Shown here: piece by piece, positions 44,186-53,308 of the stretch | Layout of the letters: the number at the start of each line of letters is the position of its first letter | Position numbering within the stretch: the stretch's first letter is position 1 | Source: Pseudotabrizicola sediminis | GTDB lineage: Bacteria; Pseudomonadota; Alphaproteobacteria; Rhodobacterales; Rhodobacteraceae | DNA: 64,000 nt | Direction of reading: 5' to 3' | NCBI RefSeq assembly: GCF_004745575.1 | Contig: NZ_RPEM01000002.1 | Span: 186,001 to 250,000, forward strand | Notes under the pieces: generated by a model | What the model was told of the DNA's origin: nothing | What the model saw: only the letters and a program-made list of their open reading frames with translations | Database searches by the model: none | Translations under genes and position numbers: made by a program

Positions 44186-45304
44186 TCAAAGCGTTATCGC
44201 CTTGTCAGCGCTGATCGATGGCAGGCCAAGCGCCTCTCCCACCGCGGCATAGGTCAGCTGCCCGGCATGGGTGTTCAGCCCGGCTTTCAGATGCGGATCA
44301 TCGGCGCAGGCGGCTTTCCAGCCCTTGTCGGCCAGCGCCAACAGGAAGGGCAGGGTGGCATTGCCCAGCGCAAGGGTCGAGGTGCGGGCCACAGCTCCTG
44401 GCATGTTGGCGACACAATAGTGCATGATTCCATCCACTTCGTAGATCGGATCCTGATGCGTGGTGGCCCGGCTGGTCTCAAAGCATCCGCCCTGATCAAT
44501 CGCCACATCCACAATCGCCGCCCCTGGCTTCATGGTCGCCAGTTGCGCCCGGCTGACCAGTTTCGGGGCCGCCGCCCCGGGGATCAGCACCGCGCCGATC
44601 ACCAGATCTGCCTCGGCCACCGCCGCTGCCGTGGCCGCGCCGCTGGCATATGTATTGCGGAACACGCCCGCAAACACATCATCCAGATAGCGCAGCCGGT
44701 TGAGCGAGCGGTCCAGCACCACCACATCCGCCCCCATGCCCGCCGCAACCCGCGCCGCATGCGTGCCGACCACGCCGCCGCCGATCACCACGACTTTGGC
44801 GGGCAACACCCCGGGGACGCCGCCCAGCAGCACCCCACGCCCGCCATTGGCCTTTTGCAGCGTCCATGCGCCCACCTGCGGGGCCAGCCGCCCTGCGACC
44901 TCTGACATCGGGGCCAGCAGCGGCAGGCCACCAGAACGGTCGGTCACGGTTTCATAGGCAATTGCCGTCACGCCCGACTCCAACAGATCGCGGGTCTGGT
45001 CCGGGTCAGGCGCCAGATGCAGATAGGTGAACAGCACCTGCCCTTCACGCAGTCGCTTGCGCTCTGCCGCCTGCGGCTCCTTGACCTTGACGATCATGCC
45101 AGCCTCGGCAAACACCGTCTCGGCATCCGGCGCGATCTGCGCGCCTGCCGTGGTGTAATCATCATCCGTAAAGCCTGCGCCAACCCCTGCGCCGGTTTCC
45201 ACCAGCACCGAATGGCCATGCGCCACCGCGTCGCGCACGGCATCGGGCGTCATGCCGACGCGGAACTCCTGTGGTTTGATCTCTTTCGGGCAACCGATTT
45301 TCAT
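44186..45304 (-). CDS. ald: Alanine dehydrogenase
   Basis: Catalyses reversible oxidative deamination of L-alanine to pyruvate and ammonia with NAD. The 372-residue protein has the family N-terminus [20 protein letters not shown], the substrate-binding [33 protein letters not shown] region and [16 protein letters not shown]. Start at 45304. It is divergent from an Lrp-type regulator gene, the usual control arrangement. Confidence 0.95.
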   Translation of the reverse strand: MKIGCPKEIKPQEFRVGMTPDAVRDAVAHGHSVLVETGAGVGAGFTDDDYTTAGAQIAPDAETVFAEAGMIVKVKEPQAAERKRLREGQVLFTYLHLAPDPDQTRDLLESGVTAIAYETVTDRSGGLPLLAPMSEVAGRLAPQVGAWTLQKANGGRGVLLGGVPGVLPAKVVVIGGGVVGTHAARVAAGMGADVVVLDRSLNRLRYLDDVFAGVFRNTYASGAATAAAVAEADLVIGAVLIPGAAAPKLVSRAQLATMKPGAAIVDVAIDQGGCFETSRATTHQDPIYEVDGIMHYCVANMPGAVARTSTLALGNATLPFLLALADKGWKAACADDPHLKAGLNTHAGQLTYAAVGEALGLPSISADKAITL

Positions 45305-45328
45305 GATGATTCCCTGTTGGTTATGGTG

Positions 45329-45334
45329 ATTATA
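45329..45334 (-). promoter_or_regulatory. ald -10 element
   Basis: TATAAT on the minus strand, 25 nt upstream of the ald start codon. The -35 region is poor, consistent with activator dependence. Confidence 0.5.
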
Positions 45335-45373
45335 CCGTCCAGTGTCGCGCCGTTCGGCCGTCACTTCTTTGAA

Positions 45374-45436
45374 TTTTCCGCGACAGATGGGGGGGGTGGT
45401 GGTAGAATCTGGCAAATAACCCCTGTCTCGCGAAAG
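45374..45436. promoter_or_regulatory. Inverted repeat in the ald/lrp intergenic region
   Basis: TTTTCCGCGACAG (45374-45386) and CTGTCTCGCGAAAG (45423-45436) are inverted repeats with some mismatches, 36 nt apart, in the 146-nt divergent gap. They are plausible binding sites for the adjacent Lrp-type protein. A run of eight G at 45389-45396 lies between them. Confidence 0.45.
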
Positions 45437-45450
45437 AAACTGCCACCACC

Positions 45451-45909
45451 ATGGACCTTGACGCAACAGACCGCCGCATCCTGAACGTGCTGCAACGCGA
45501 TGGCCGCATCACCAATGCCGACCTGTCTGAACGGGTGAACCTGTCGCCTTCGGCCTGTCACCGCCGCACCCAGCGGCTGGAGGAGGAGGGCTATATCGCG
45601 GGCTACGTCGCCCTGCTCGACACCCGGAAAATGGGGCGGCTGACAACCGTGTTTGTGGAGATCACCCTTCAAAGTCAGGCCGAAGACCTGCTTGACGCGT
45701 TCGAGCGCGAGGTGGCGCGGGTGCCCGATCTGCTGGAATGCCATCTGATGGCAGGCTCCGCCGATTACCTGTTGAAGATCATGGCCGAGGATACCGAGGA
45801 TTTTGCCCGCATCCACCGGCAGTTCCTGTCACGCCTGCCCGGAGTGCGGCAAATGCAATCCTCTTTTGCGCTGCGCACCGTGGTAAAGACCACTGCGATT
45901 GCGGCCTGA
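45451..45909 (+). CDS. Lrp/AsnC-family transcription regulator
   Basis: A 152-residue regulator: N-terminal helix-turn-helix ([31 protein letters not shown], near 19-48) and a C-terminal ligand-binding RAM/AsnC domain ([20 protein letters not shown]). It is divergent from ald and likely controls it in response to alanine or another amino acid, as AldR and related proteins do. Confidence 0.92.
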   Translation: MDLDATDRRILNVLQRDGRITNADLSERVNLSPSACHRRTQRLEEEGYIAGYVALLDTRKMGRLTTVFVEITLQSQAEDLLDAFEREVARVPDLLECHLMAGSADYLLKIMAEDTEDFARIHRQFLSRLPGVRQMQSSFALRTVVKTTAIAA

Positions 45910-45984
45910 GCGCCTGCGCGGATAGCAATCTTTGCTGAATATTAAGGGGCTTGGACGACCTTGGACTTCAGATTCGAGGGGTCC

Positions 45985-46281
45985 ATGCAAAAAATACTGA
46001 TTGTCGCCACGCTTTGCGTCGGTGTGTTTGCCCCGGTGGCGAACTTGTTGGCGGGTCCGCCGCAAGTGTCCGTTCCTGCATTGGTCATCCTACCGCCCTG
46101 GCTGGATGCAGGGTTGCTTGTCCTGGCATCCGGGGGGCGGGTAATCGGGCCGGAAACCGCGCCCTTCGCCCGTTTTGTCGTGAGCGACGACCCAAGCTTC
46201 TTTCCCCGGCTGGTTGAGGCCGGTGCCTGGTGGGTTTTCGACGGGCAACGTCTTGCCTCTTTGTGTGGAGCGAATGTGTGA
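45985..46281 (+). CDS. Small membrane-anchored protein coupled to a chemoreceptor
   Basis: A 98-residue protein: an N-terminal hydrophobic helix (residues 3-22, [20 protein letters not shown]) then a hydrophobic stretch with [22 protein letters not shown] and a C-terminal part ending [10 protein letters not shown]. It is probably membrane-anchored or exported. GAGGG precedes the ATG at 45985 by four bases; an in-frame ATG at 45961 also exists. Its stop overlaps the chemoreceptor start (GTGA at 46278-46281), so translation is coupled. I do not recognise it. Confidence 0.7.
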   Translation: MQKILIVATLCVGVFAPVANLLAGPPQVSVPALVILPPWLDAGLLVLASGGRVIGPETAPFARFVVSDDPSFFPRLVEAGAWWVFDGQRLASLCGANV

Positions 46282-47999
46282 AACAGCACGATGACGACTT
46301 TTCCAAAAGCCAGGTCAGCGCATGCCGGAACCTGCTTTCGGCCTATACCGGGCTGTTTCCAGTGGTTCTCGCCGCGACGTGGTTCACCGGAAACAGCTTT
46401 TTCGTTGCCCCTCTCGCGTCTGCCGCCTTCCTTGCGGTCGGATGGGTGGGCCTTGGCTCCGGCGGGCCGACAGCGCGCCTGGGCGTCAGCTTTGCGGTGA
46501 TCGGTCAGGCCATTGCCCTGACCACCGCCTTTGCCGGACATGCCTGGCAGATCGATATGCACATGACCTTTTTCGCCGCTCTTGCGACCCTGATCCTCAT
46601 GGTGGATGTCAGGGCGATTCTGGCGGCCACAGGGCTTATCGTTCTGCATCACCTGTCGGTCAGCCTGCTGTTTCCCGCGCTGATCTACCCCTCGTTCGAC
46701 CTTTGGGCCAACATGGCACGCACGCTCTTGCACGGTGCGGTGGTCAGTGCTGAAAGTGCCGCGCTCGTTTTCGCCATACTGGTCCGCTTGCGCATGCAGG
46801 CCCAGGCGGCGGAGCGGGAGGAAGCCTTGGCAAGCGCCAGACAGACAACGTCCGATATGCTTGCCACCGCCGAAGTGGCGCGCGAGCACGCCGAAATGCA
46901 GCGTGTAGAAGCAGAAAACCTGCGCGCGGTCGCTGAAGCGGCGCAGCTACGTACCCATCAGGAAAGCGCGCGTGCCGAGGCCGCTCACCGCGATGCGATC
47001 GAGCTCCAGACTCAGGAAGCAGCCCGCCGCAGCGCCGCCCTGCAGGAACAGCAATCGGTCGCCAGCGCCTTGCGGGCGGCCCTTGCGCGCTTGTCCGAAG
47101 GCGATCTGTCGGTCACGATCACAACCGCTTTTCCTCCGGATTACGAAAGCTTGCGCGTCGATTTCAATGCTGCGGTCCAACGTCTTCGCGCCGCGCTGAT
47201 GAAGGTTGCAGACATGTCCGGGCAGATCAGGGAAGAGGCGTCTGTCATCAGCACGGCTGCAGGAAGCCTTGCCGTGCGAACCGAACGTCAGGCCGCCACA
47301 CTGGAGGAAACGTCGGCCGCGATGTCCGAATTTTCGGCGGCTGTCCGCAAATCGGCACAGATGGCATCAGACGCGGCATCATCAACGGCGCGCGCCCGGA
47401 CCGAAGCCAAAAGCGGTGGCGTGGTGATCGAACAGGCCATCGGGGCGATGCACCGGATCGATGAAAGTTCGCAAAAGATTGCCCGCATCAATTCCGTCAT
47501 TGGTGAGGTCGCCTTCCAGACAAACCTGCTGGCTCTGAACGCAGGCGTTGAAGCGGCGCGTGCCGGAGAGGCGGGTCGCGGCTTTGCCGTGGTCGCGTCC
47601 GAGGTCCGGGCCTTGTCGCAGCGTTGTTCCGAAGCGGCCAAGGAGATTTCGTCCTTGGTGCAAGAAGCCGGGCGTCAGGTGCGCGATGGCGTCGATCTGG
47701 TGGGGCAGACCGGCGCCGTGCTGGGCGTGATAACCGAAAGCGTGGTCGCTGCGGCTGAACAGGTCACGGCCATCGCCAATACCGCATCCAGCCAATCGCT
47801 TTCGTTGACCGAAATTGCCGTCGCCATCGCCGATCTGGACAAGGTGACCCAGCAGAACGCCAGCATGTTCCAGGAAACCACGACTGCGTGCCAGTCCTTG
47901 GATACGGCAACCTCGACCATGATTGATCTGGTGGGGCATTTTGTGACTGAAGATCAATCAAGCGCAAAGGCCATGTACAAAACCCGGCGCGTTGCCTGA
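46278..47999 (+). CDS. Methyl-accepting chemotaxis protein with six-helix membrane sensor domain
   Basis: A 573-residue chemoreceptor. Residues 17-172 form about six transmembrane helices with no large periplasmic loop. They carry polar residues inside the membrane segment: His88, Asp93, His95, Asp110, His124, His125 and His152 ([10 protein letters not shown] and [12 protein letters not shown]). A coiled coil (about 175-260) and HAMP-like linker precede the signalling hairpin with the tip [16 protein letters not shown] and [16 protein letters not shown] (410-441). The GTG start has GGAG seven bases upstream and overlaps the small-protein stop. The signal is unknown, but the layout suggests sensing inside the membrane. 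Confidence 0.9.
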   Translation: MKQHDDDFSKSQVSACRNLLSAYTGLFPVVLAATWFTGNSFFVAPLASAAFLAVGWVGLGSGGPTARLGVSFAVIGQAIALTTAFAGHAWQIDMHMTFFAALATLILMVDVRAILAATGLIVLHHLSVSLLFPALIYPSFDLWANMARTLLHGAVVSAESAALVFAILVRLRMQAQAAEREEALASARQTTSDMLATAEVAREHAEMQRVEAENLRAVAEAAQLRTHQESARAEAAHRDAIELQTQEAARRSAALQEQQSVASALRAALARLSEGDLSVTITTAFPPDYESLRVDFNAAVQRLRAALMKVADMSGQIREEASVISTAAGSLAVRTERQAATLEETSAAMSEFSAAVRKSAQMASDAASSTARARTEAKSGGVVIEQAIGAMHRIDESSQKIARINSVIGEVAFQTNLLALNAGVEAARAGEAGRGFAVVASEVRALSQRCSEAAKEISSLVQEAGRQVRDGVDLVGQTGAVLGVITESVVAAAEQVTAIANTASSQSLSLTEIAVAIADLDKVTQQNASMFQETTTACQSLDTATSTMIDLVGHFVTEDQSSAKAMYKTRRVA

Positions 48000-48010
48000 C
48001 ATGGCCACAT

Positions 48011-48040
48011 AAAAAACCCCCGGCCTTGCGGACGGGGGTT
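48011..48040 (-). terminator. rpsU terminator
   Basis: On the minus strand AACCCCCG (stem 48033-48040) pairs with CGGGGGTT (48015-48022) around a ten-base loop, followed by a run of T (48011-48016). It follows rpsU and also faces the chemoreceptor 3' end. Confidence 0.8.
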
Positions 48041-48089
48041 GATCGTGGGGCAGAGGCATACAGCCCCGGCCCAGCATTCCAAGAACGAC

Positions 48090-48296
48090 TTAAACGCCGC
48101 CTTCGCGCAATGCCTTTTTGCGCGCAAGCTTGCGCGCACGGCGAACGGCTTCGGCTTGCTCTCGCGCTTTTTTGACGGAGGGTTTCTCGAAATGTTGCTT
48201 GAGCTTCATTTCGCGGAACACGCCTTCGCGCTGGAGCTTTTTCTTGAGGGCCCGGAGGGCTTGCTCAACGTTGTTGTCACGGACGCTGACCTGCAT
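48090..48296 (-). CDS. rpsU: 30S ribosomal protein S21
   Basis: A 68-residue, very basic ribosomal protein of the small subunit. It begins [25 protein letters not shown] and ends in a Lys/Arg-rich tail ([27 protein letters not shown]). Length is standard for alphaproteobacteria. A strong terminator follows. It is divergent from the COQ9 gene. Confidence 0.95.
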   Translation of the reverse strand: MQVSVRDNNVEQALRALKKKLQREGVFREMKLKQHFEKPSVKKAREQAEAVRRARKLARKKALREGGV

Positions 48297-48418
48297 GTGG
48301 TTGTCACCACCTTCCTAGGTTAGAGTTGCACTGTTTGTGCAGGCAGGCTGCGCTATAACAAAGGAAATGGCCCCTGTCCACCGCCCCTGTTGACTGCCGT
48401 GACGCAAAGGATGACGAC

Positions 48419-49114
48419 ATGACGACCGAGACCACACCCACCCCCGCAGATCGTGTGCTGGATGCCGCTTTGCTGCATGTGCCGTTCGACGGCTGGTCTG
48501 AAACCACTCTGCGCGCCGCGATTGCCGACACGGGCGTGCATGAGGCACTGGCGCGGTCACTTTTCCCGCGTGGCGGGGTTGATCTGGCGCTGGCCTATCA
48601 CCGGCGCGGCGATGCGCTGATGCGGGCGCGGCTGGCCGCGACCGATCTGGCCAGCTTGCGCTACCGCGACCGGATTGCCGCCGCTGTCCGCCAGCGGCTG
48701 GAACTGGTGGAGGACAAGGAGGCGGTGCGCCGGGGATCGACCCTGTTTGCGCTGCCGATCTATACCGCCGATGGGGCACGGGCAATCTGGGGCACGTCGG
48801 ATGCGATCTGGGACGCACTGGGCGACACCAGCCGTGACATCAACTGGTACACCAAACGCGCCACTCTGGCGGCGGTCTATTCTTCAACGGTGCTGTTCTG
48901 GCTGGGCGATGACACCCCGGGCCATCAGGCAACCTGGGATTTCCTTGATCGCCGGATCGAAAATGTCATGAGCATCGAGAAGGTCAAAGCCAGCCTGCGC
49001 GAAAACCCGGTCGCCAAAGCCTTGCTTGCCGGGCCGATGAAACTGATGGAAAAGATCCGCAAGCCTGACATCCCTGACGATCTGCCGGGCAAGATGATGG
49101 ACCGTTTCCGCTGA
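48419..49114 (+). CDS. COQ9-family ubiquinone biosynthesis protein
   Basis: A 231-residue protein of the COQ9 family, which in mitochondria binds lipids and assists COQ7 in ubiquinone hydroxylation. Typical are RVLDAALLHVPFDGWSETTLRAAIADTGV at the N-terminus and DINWYTKRATLAAVYSSTVLFWLGDDTPGH. The family is characteristic of alphaproteobacteria. Fits with the polyprenyl diphosphate synthase and ETF-QO in the window. Confidence 0.92.
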   Translation: MTTETTPTPADRVLDAALLHVPFDGWSETTLRAAIADTGVHEALARSLFPRGGVDLALAYHRRGDALMRARLAATDLASLRYRDRIAAAVRQRLELVEDKEAVRRGSTLFALPIYTADGARAIWGTSDAIWDALGDTSRDINWYTKRATLAAVYSSTVLFWLGDDTPGHQATWDFLDRRIENVMSIEKVKASLRENPVAKALLAGPMKLMEKIRKPDIPDDLPGKMMDRFR

Positions 49115-49139
49115 ACGACCGCTGATTGAAAGTTCCCAC

Positions 49140-50132
49140 ATGACCCTGTCCCATACCATGCGCGCCGTTGAAATCACCGAAGCCGGCGGCCCGGATGTGC
49201 TGCGCCCCGCCACGATGCCGGTTCCGGTGCCCGGTCACGGCCAGATCGTCATCCGCGTGGCCTATGCCGGGGTCAACCGCCCCGATGCGCTGCAGCGCGC
49301 CGGTCTGTACGCGCCGCCCGCCAGCGCGTCGCCGCTGCCGGGGCTGGAGGCGTCAGGGACGGTGGTGGAGCTGGGGCCGAACGTCACCCGGTGGAGCATC
49401 GGCGACAAGGTTTGTGCCCTGCTGCCCGGTGGCGGATATGCAGAATATGTCACCACCCACGAATCGCACGCCCTGCCGGTGCCCCACGGCATGGGGATGA
49501 AGGAAGCCGCCTGCCTGCCGGAAACCTGCTTTACGGTCTGGTCCAATGGGGTGATGCGCGGGGGCTTGCGCGGGGGAGAGCGGTTCCTGGTTCATGGCGG
49601 CGCGTCGGGCATCGGCACCACCGCGATCCAGATCGCCCGTGCCCTTGGCGCGCGCGTCTTCACCACCGCAGGCACGGATGACAAGGCCCGCGCCTGTGAG
49701 GCTTTGGGGGCCGAACGCGCCTTCAATTACAAGTCCGAGGACTGGGCGGCCGAAATCAAGGCCATGGGCGGAGCCGATCTGATCTTGGATATGGTCGGCG
49801 GATCATACCTGCCGCGCAATATCCGCACCTTGGCCGATGATGGCCGCCTGGTGCAGATCGCCTTTCTGCAAGGCCCCAAGATCGAGCTGAACTTTGCCGA
49901 ACTGATGATGCGCCGCCTGACCATCACCGGGTCCACCCTGCGCCCGCAATCGGATGCCGCCAAGGCCCGCATCGCGCGTGAAGTGGAAACCCATGTCTGG
50001 CCGATGATCGCGGCCGGCCATTTCACTCCGGTGATGGATAGCGAATTTCCGCTGGAAATGGCCGCGCAGGCGCATGCCCGGATGGAAAGCTCGGCCCACA
50101 CCGGCAAGATTGTGCTGAAGGTCGAGGCCTAG
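49140..50132 (+). CDS. NAD(P)H:quinone oxidoreductase, zinc-alcohol-dehydrogenase superfamily
   Basis: A 330-residue medium-chain dehydrogenase of the quinone oxidoreductase (PIG3-like) branch. Motifs: RVAYAGVNRPDALQRAG, LEASGTVVELG, and the nucleotide-binding FLVHGGASGIGTTAIQIARALGA. It lacks catalytic zinc ligands, as expected for the quinone branch. Starts at 49140 or 49158 are possible. It follows COQ9 after 25 nt, perhaps co-transcribed. Confidence 0.9.
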   Translation: MTLSHTMRAVEITEAGGPDVLRPATMPVPVPGHGQIVIRVAYAGVNRPDALQRAGLYAPPASASPLPGLEASGTVVELGPNVTRWSIGDKVCALLPGGGYAEYVTTHESHALPVPHGMGMKEAACLPETCFTVWSNGVMRGGLRGGERFLVHGGASGIGTTAIQIARALGARVFTTAGTDDKARACEALGAERAFNYKSEDWAAEIKAMGGADLILDMVGGSYLPRNIRTLADDGRLVQIAFLQGPKIELNFAELMMRRLTITGSTLRPQSDAAKARIAREVETHVWPMIAAGHFTPVMDSEFPLEMAAQAHARMESSAHTGKIVLKVEA

Positions 50133-50151
50133 GCACCAGCGTGCCGCCGCG

Positions 50152-51855
50152 TCAGGCCCGCCCCTCGGTCGAAATTTCGGGAATGTCGGTGCGTTCCGCC
50201 GCCACGGCCCCCGACAGCAGGTCCACCGCCCGGTCAGCCGCATCCTGAAACGGTTCCAGCACGGTGTCTGCGCCTGCGTCGAGCAAGATCTGAGATTCCG
50301 CCGACCCGTGCGAGGCGACCGCGATGCGCCCGGAAAAGCCCGCCGCACGCGTCAGTTGAATCAGAGTGCGGCGAATGTCTTCGTGGCTCAGGCCTGTCAG
50401 GTGAATGGGTACGGTCGATACCGCCCAATCGGCCCCGCGCAGGGGCAGGTCCGCCAGAAACTCGGGGTCTGTGGCATCGCCAAATTCTGCATCCAGACCC
50501 AGTTCGCGCCAGCGCTTCACCGCCTGCGGGTTGAAGTCCACGCCCAGCACCTTGATGCCGCGATTTCGCAGCCGCAGCCCGATTGCGGTGCCAAACCGGC
50601 CCAGCCCGAACAGGATCACCGCATACTTCTCGGTCTTGTGCGACCCGCCGTCGCCGGTTTCGCGGGGCGTGCCCTTGCGTTCGAACACACCAAGGTAAGG
50701 CTCGAACACTGCATAGAGCTTGTGCGAATAAGTGATCATGTAGGTCGATATGGCGATCGTCACCAGACCGACCATGGTCACCAGCCCAAGCGCATCATCT
50801 GGCACATGGCCAATGCTGACCCCCATCGCCACAAAGATCAATGAAAACTCGCTGATTTGCGCCACGGTCAGCCCGGCCAGAAACCCGGTGCGTTTGCGGT
50901 AGCCCATGGCCCCCATGATCGCCAGCACGATCAGCGGGTTTCCGATCAGCACGAAGAGCGAAAAGATCACCGCGCCGATCACATGGGTCCCCAGCAGCGA
51001 TAGGTCCAGCGTGGCCCCAAGCGCAATGAAAAAGAACAGCAGCAGAAAATCGCGAAGCGGGGCCAGACGCGCCGCAATCGTCTCGCGGTAAGGGGTCGAG
51101 GCCAGCGCCACCCCTGCCATCAACCCGCCCACCTCTTTGCCAAGACCCACGGCGTCACCCACTGCCGCGAACAAGGCCGCCAGCGCAATGGCAAAGATCA
51201 CCAGAAGCTCGGGTGCCTTGGCCAGCCGTTCGGTCAGAGGGTCGGCAATGTAGCGCACGAACAGCACAACCAAGGCCACCAGCGCGACACCCGATACCAG
51301 CACGGTCCAGACCGACCCGCCGCCCCCTTCTGACCCGCCGATGCCGATGGCCGACAGCGCGATCATCGCCAGCACCACGACCAGATCCTGCACGATCAGA
51401 AACCCCAGCGCGATCTGGCCGTGCAGCGAGTCGATCTCGCGCTTGTCCGACATCAGTTTCACGATGATGATGGTTGACGAAAACGTCAGTGCAATTGCCA
51501 CATAGAGGCTGGTCACAGAGCCCAGACCAAGGGCCAAGCCGATCAGATAGCCGAAAAACGCAGTAAAGGCGACCTGCCCCAGCCCGGTCAGCACCGAGAC
51601 GGCGCCCAGCGAGCGGACCAGTTTCACATCCAGCTTGATCCCCACCAGAAACAGCAGAACGGCAATGCCCAGTTCCGACAAGAGCTCGATCTGTTCATCC
51701 GAATGCACCAGATCGAGCGCCGATGGCCCCGCGATGAGCCCGACGGCAATAAAGCTGACAATCAGCGGCTGGCGCATAATTGTGCCCACCAACCCGATGA
51801 CTGCCGCCATGACAAGAAGCAGGGCAATTTCGGCAAAGGGCGTCATCGTCAGCAT
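50152..51855 (-). CDS. CPA2-family cation:proton antiporter with TrkA-N domain
   Basis: A 567-residue membrane protein. Residues 1-390 hold about twelve helices of the Na+/H+ exchanger fold (PLIVSFIAVGLIAGPSALDLVHS, GKEVGGLMAGVALASTPYRETIAARLAPLRDFLLLFFF). Residues 410-550 are a cytosolic RCK/TrkA-N domain (FGLGRFGTAIGLRLRNRGIKVLGVDFNPQAV). Similar to KefB and YbaL-type antiporters, which export K+ or other cations for protons. The exact ion is unknown. Start at 51855 or 51846. Confidence 0.92.
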   Translation of the reverse strand: MLTMTPFAEIALLLVMAAVIGLVGTIMRQPLIVSFIAVGLIAGPSALDLVHSDEQIELLSELGIAVLLFLVGIKLDVKLVRSLGAVSVLTGLGQVAFTAFFGYLIGLALGLGSVTSLYVAIALTFSSTIIIVKLMSDKREIDSLHGQIALGFLIVQDLVVVLAMIALSAIGIGGSEGGGGSVWTVLVSGVALVALVVLFVRYIADPLTERLAKAPELLVIFAIALAALFAAVGDAVGLGKEVGGLMAGVALASTPYRETIAARLAPLRDFLLLFFFIALGATLDLSLLGTHVIGAVIFSLFVLIGNPLIVLAIMGAMGYRKRTGFLAGLTVAQISEFSLIFVAMGVSIGHVPDDALGLVTMVGLVTIAISTYMITYSHKLYAVFEPYLGVFERKGTPRETGDGGSHKTEKYAVILFGLGRFGTAIGLRLRNRGIKVLGVDFNPQAVKRWRELGLDAEFGDATDPEFLADLPLRGADWAVSTVPIHLTGLSHEDIRRTLIQLTRAAGFSGRIAVASHGSAESQILLDAGADTVLEPFQDAADRAVDLLSGAVAAERTDIPEISTEGRA

Positions 51856-52075
51856 TCACAGTCCTTTCGGGGTCCACAAGCTTTTCGCGCTTGGGTCGCG
51901 CCCCACCACCGACAGGGTGGCCAGGAGGGTGCAAACCGACGCCCGAGCACTGTTTGCGATCCGCCCGCGCTTGCCAATAGCGTTTCCAGCTATCCTGGTG
52001 GATAAACCACATCAATCGCCGAACAGCACGGCCGTCAGCCAAGTTTCATTTGGTGCGGATCATCCGGGAAAATAT

Positions 52076-52152
52076 TGGTCGGAGCGAGAGGATTCGAACC
52101 TCCGACCCCCTGCTCCCGAAGCAGGTGCGCTACCAGACTGCGCTACGCTCCG
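52076..52152 (-). tRNA. tRNA-Pro (anticodon CGG)
   Basis: The minus-strand sequence folds as a cloverleaf of 77 nt: acceptor stem CGGAGCG/CGCTCCG, D arm GCGC...GCGC, anticodon stem CCTGC/GCAGG with loop TTCGGGA and anticodon CGG, T arm GGAGG TTCGAAT CCTCT, discriminator A and encoded CCA (52076-52078). It reads CCG codons for proline. It lies between the antiporter and an EamA transporter. Confidence 0.96.
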
Positions 52153-52207
52153 ACCGTCGTTGGCGCTCTAAACCCTTCGTTTGCGCTTGGCAAGAGGGCG
52201 AGCGCGG

Positions 52208-53155
52208 CTAGTCTGCGCGCTTGCGCAACAGCAGGCTGATGCGCGGCATCAACCCGGTTTCGGGCCGCGATTTGTTCGACAGAACGGGGCTGTTGATGGA
52301 CACGCTGCCGGTGCCTTCCCGCATGACGATGTAGATGCCGGATGCGATGATCACCCCGGTCCCGACCAGCGTGTAGAAATCCGCCTTCTCGTCAAACAGC
52401 AAAGCACCGAAGATTACCGCCCAGATGATCTGCGAATATTGCATGGGAGCCACGATTATGGCGGGGGCCGTGCGGTAAGCCATGATCGACAGCAGGGCGG
52501 CAACAAAGGCCAGCCCGGCAATCACCCCGGTCAGCGCCAGATGTTCCAGCGGCATTGGCACATAGACAAAGGGCATTGCCGCCCCGGTCAACAGGAAGGT
52601 CGCCACCATCGGATACAGCATCAGGACGGCAGACCGTTCCTCGGCCCCGATCTTGCGCACGATCACCGAGGTCAGCGACCCGGTCAGCGCCGCCAACAGC
52701 GCCGCCAGATGACCCAAGGACAAATCCGCCGATCCGGGGCGAAGTACGATCAGCACGCCGATCAGCCCGACCACCACGGCAATCCCCCGGCGGGGGCCGA
52801 CCTTTTCGCCCAGCATCGGGATCGCCAGCACGGTGATCAGCAACGGCATGGCGAACAGGATGGCGTAGGTCTGTGCCAGCGGCAGCACGGTAAACGCGTA
52901 GAACGCCGCCGCCCCCGTCGAAACGGCGGTCAGTGACCGCAGCAACGACCACCACGGATGGCGCGGGATCAGATTGCCGTCGGTCCGGTCGCTCATCAGC
53001 ATGAACGAGATCAGCGGAAAGCCCATCAGACCGGCAAAAAAGATGATCTGGAACGAATTGTAACTCTCGCCCAGAAACTTGATGACGACATCATGGGTGG
53101 CATAGATCGCAAAGGCGAGCAGCGCATAGAGAGCGCCTTTCAGATTGTGTCCCAC
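52208..53155 (-). CDS. EamA/DMT-superfamily transporter
   Basis: A 315-residue inner-membrane protein with ten hydrophobic helices in two EamA repeats (SLLRSLTAVSTGAAAFYAFTVLPLAQTYAILFAMPLL, then QYSQIIWAVIFGALLFDEKADFYTLVGTGVIIASG). The C-terminal tail (about residues 285-315) is hydrophilic. Substrate unknown. It follows the leuB terminator on the same strand. Confidence 0.87.
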   Translation of the reverse strand: MGHNLKGALYALLAFAIYATHDVVIKFLGESYNSFQIIFFAGLMGFPLISFMLMSDRTDGNLIPRHPWWSLLRSLTAVSTGAAAFYAFTVLPLAQTYAILFAMPLLITVLAIPMLGEKVGPRRGIAVVVGLIGVLIVLRPGSADLSLGHLAALLAALTGSLTSVIVRKIGAEERSAVLMLYPMVATFLLTGAAMPFVYVPMPLEHLALTGVIAGLAFVAALLSIMAYRTAPAIIVAPMQYSQIIWAVIFGALLFDEKADFYTLVGTGVIIASGIYIVMREGTGSVSINSPVLSNKSRPETGLMPRISLLLRKRAD

Positions 53156-53262
53156 AGTCTCTCCCTTTGGCAGCAGGTGGTCAAAGCGCCAAACCTGTTT
53201 GCGCTAGCAATATGTGCAGAAACTGAAGCAAGGCTCAACGCCTCCCGACAGATAAAACGACA

Positions 53263-53286
53263 AAGGCCCGCTTGATGGCGGGCCTT
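53263..53286 (-). terminator. leuB terminator
   Basis: AAGGCCCGC (53263-53271) pairs with GCGGGCCTT (53278-53286) around TTGATG; on the minus strand it is followed by a T-rich tail (TTTGTCGTTTT). It follows the leuB stop by about 23 nt. Confidence 0.8.
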
Positions 53287-53308
53287 CTCGCACTCTGTCA
53301 TCAATGGA

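Noticed and set aside
48297-48418. Sigma-70 promoter for the COQ9 gene in the gap with rpsU
   Set aside because: TATAAC at 48354-48359 is present but the nearest TTG-type -35 candidates have spacings of 13 or 22 nt; not convincing.
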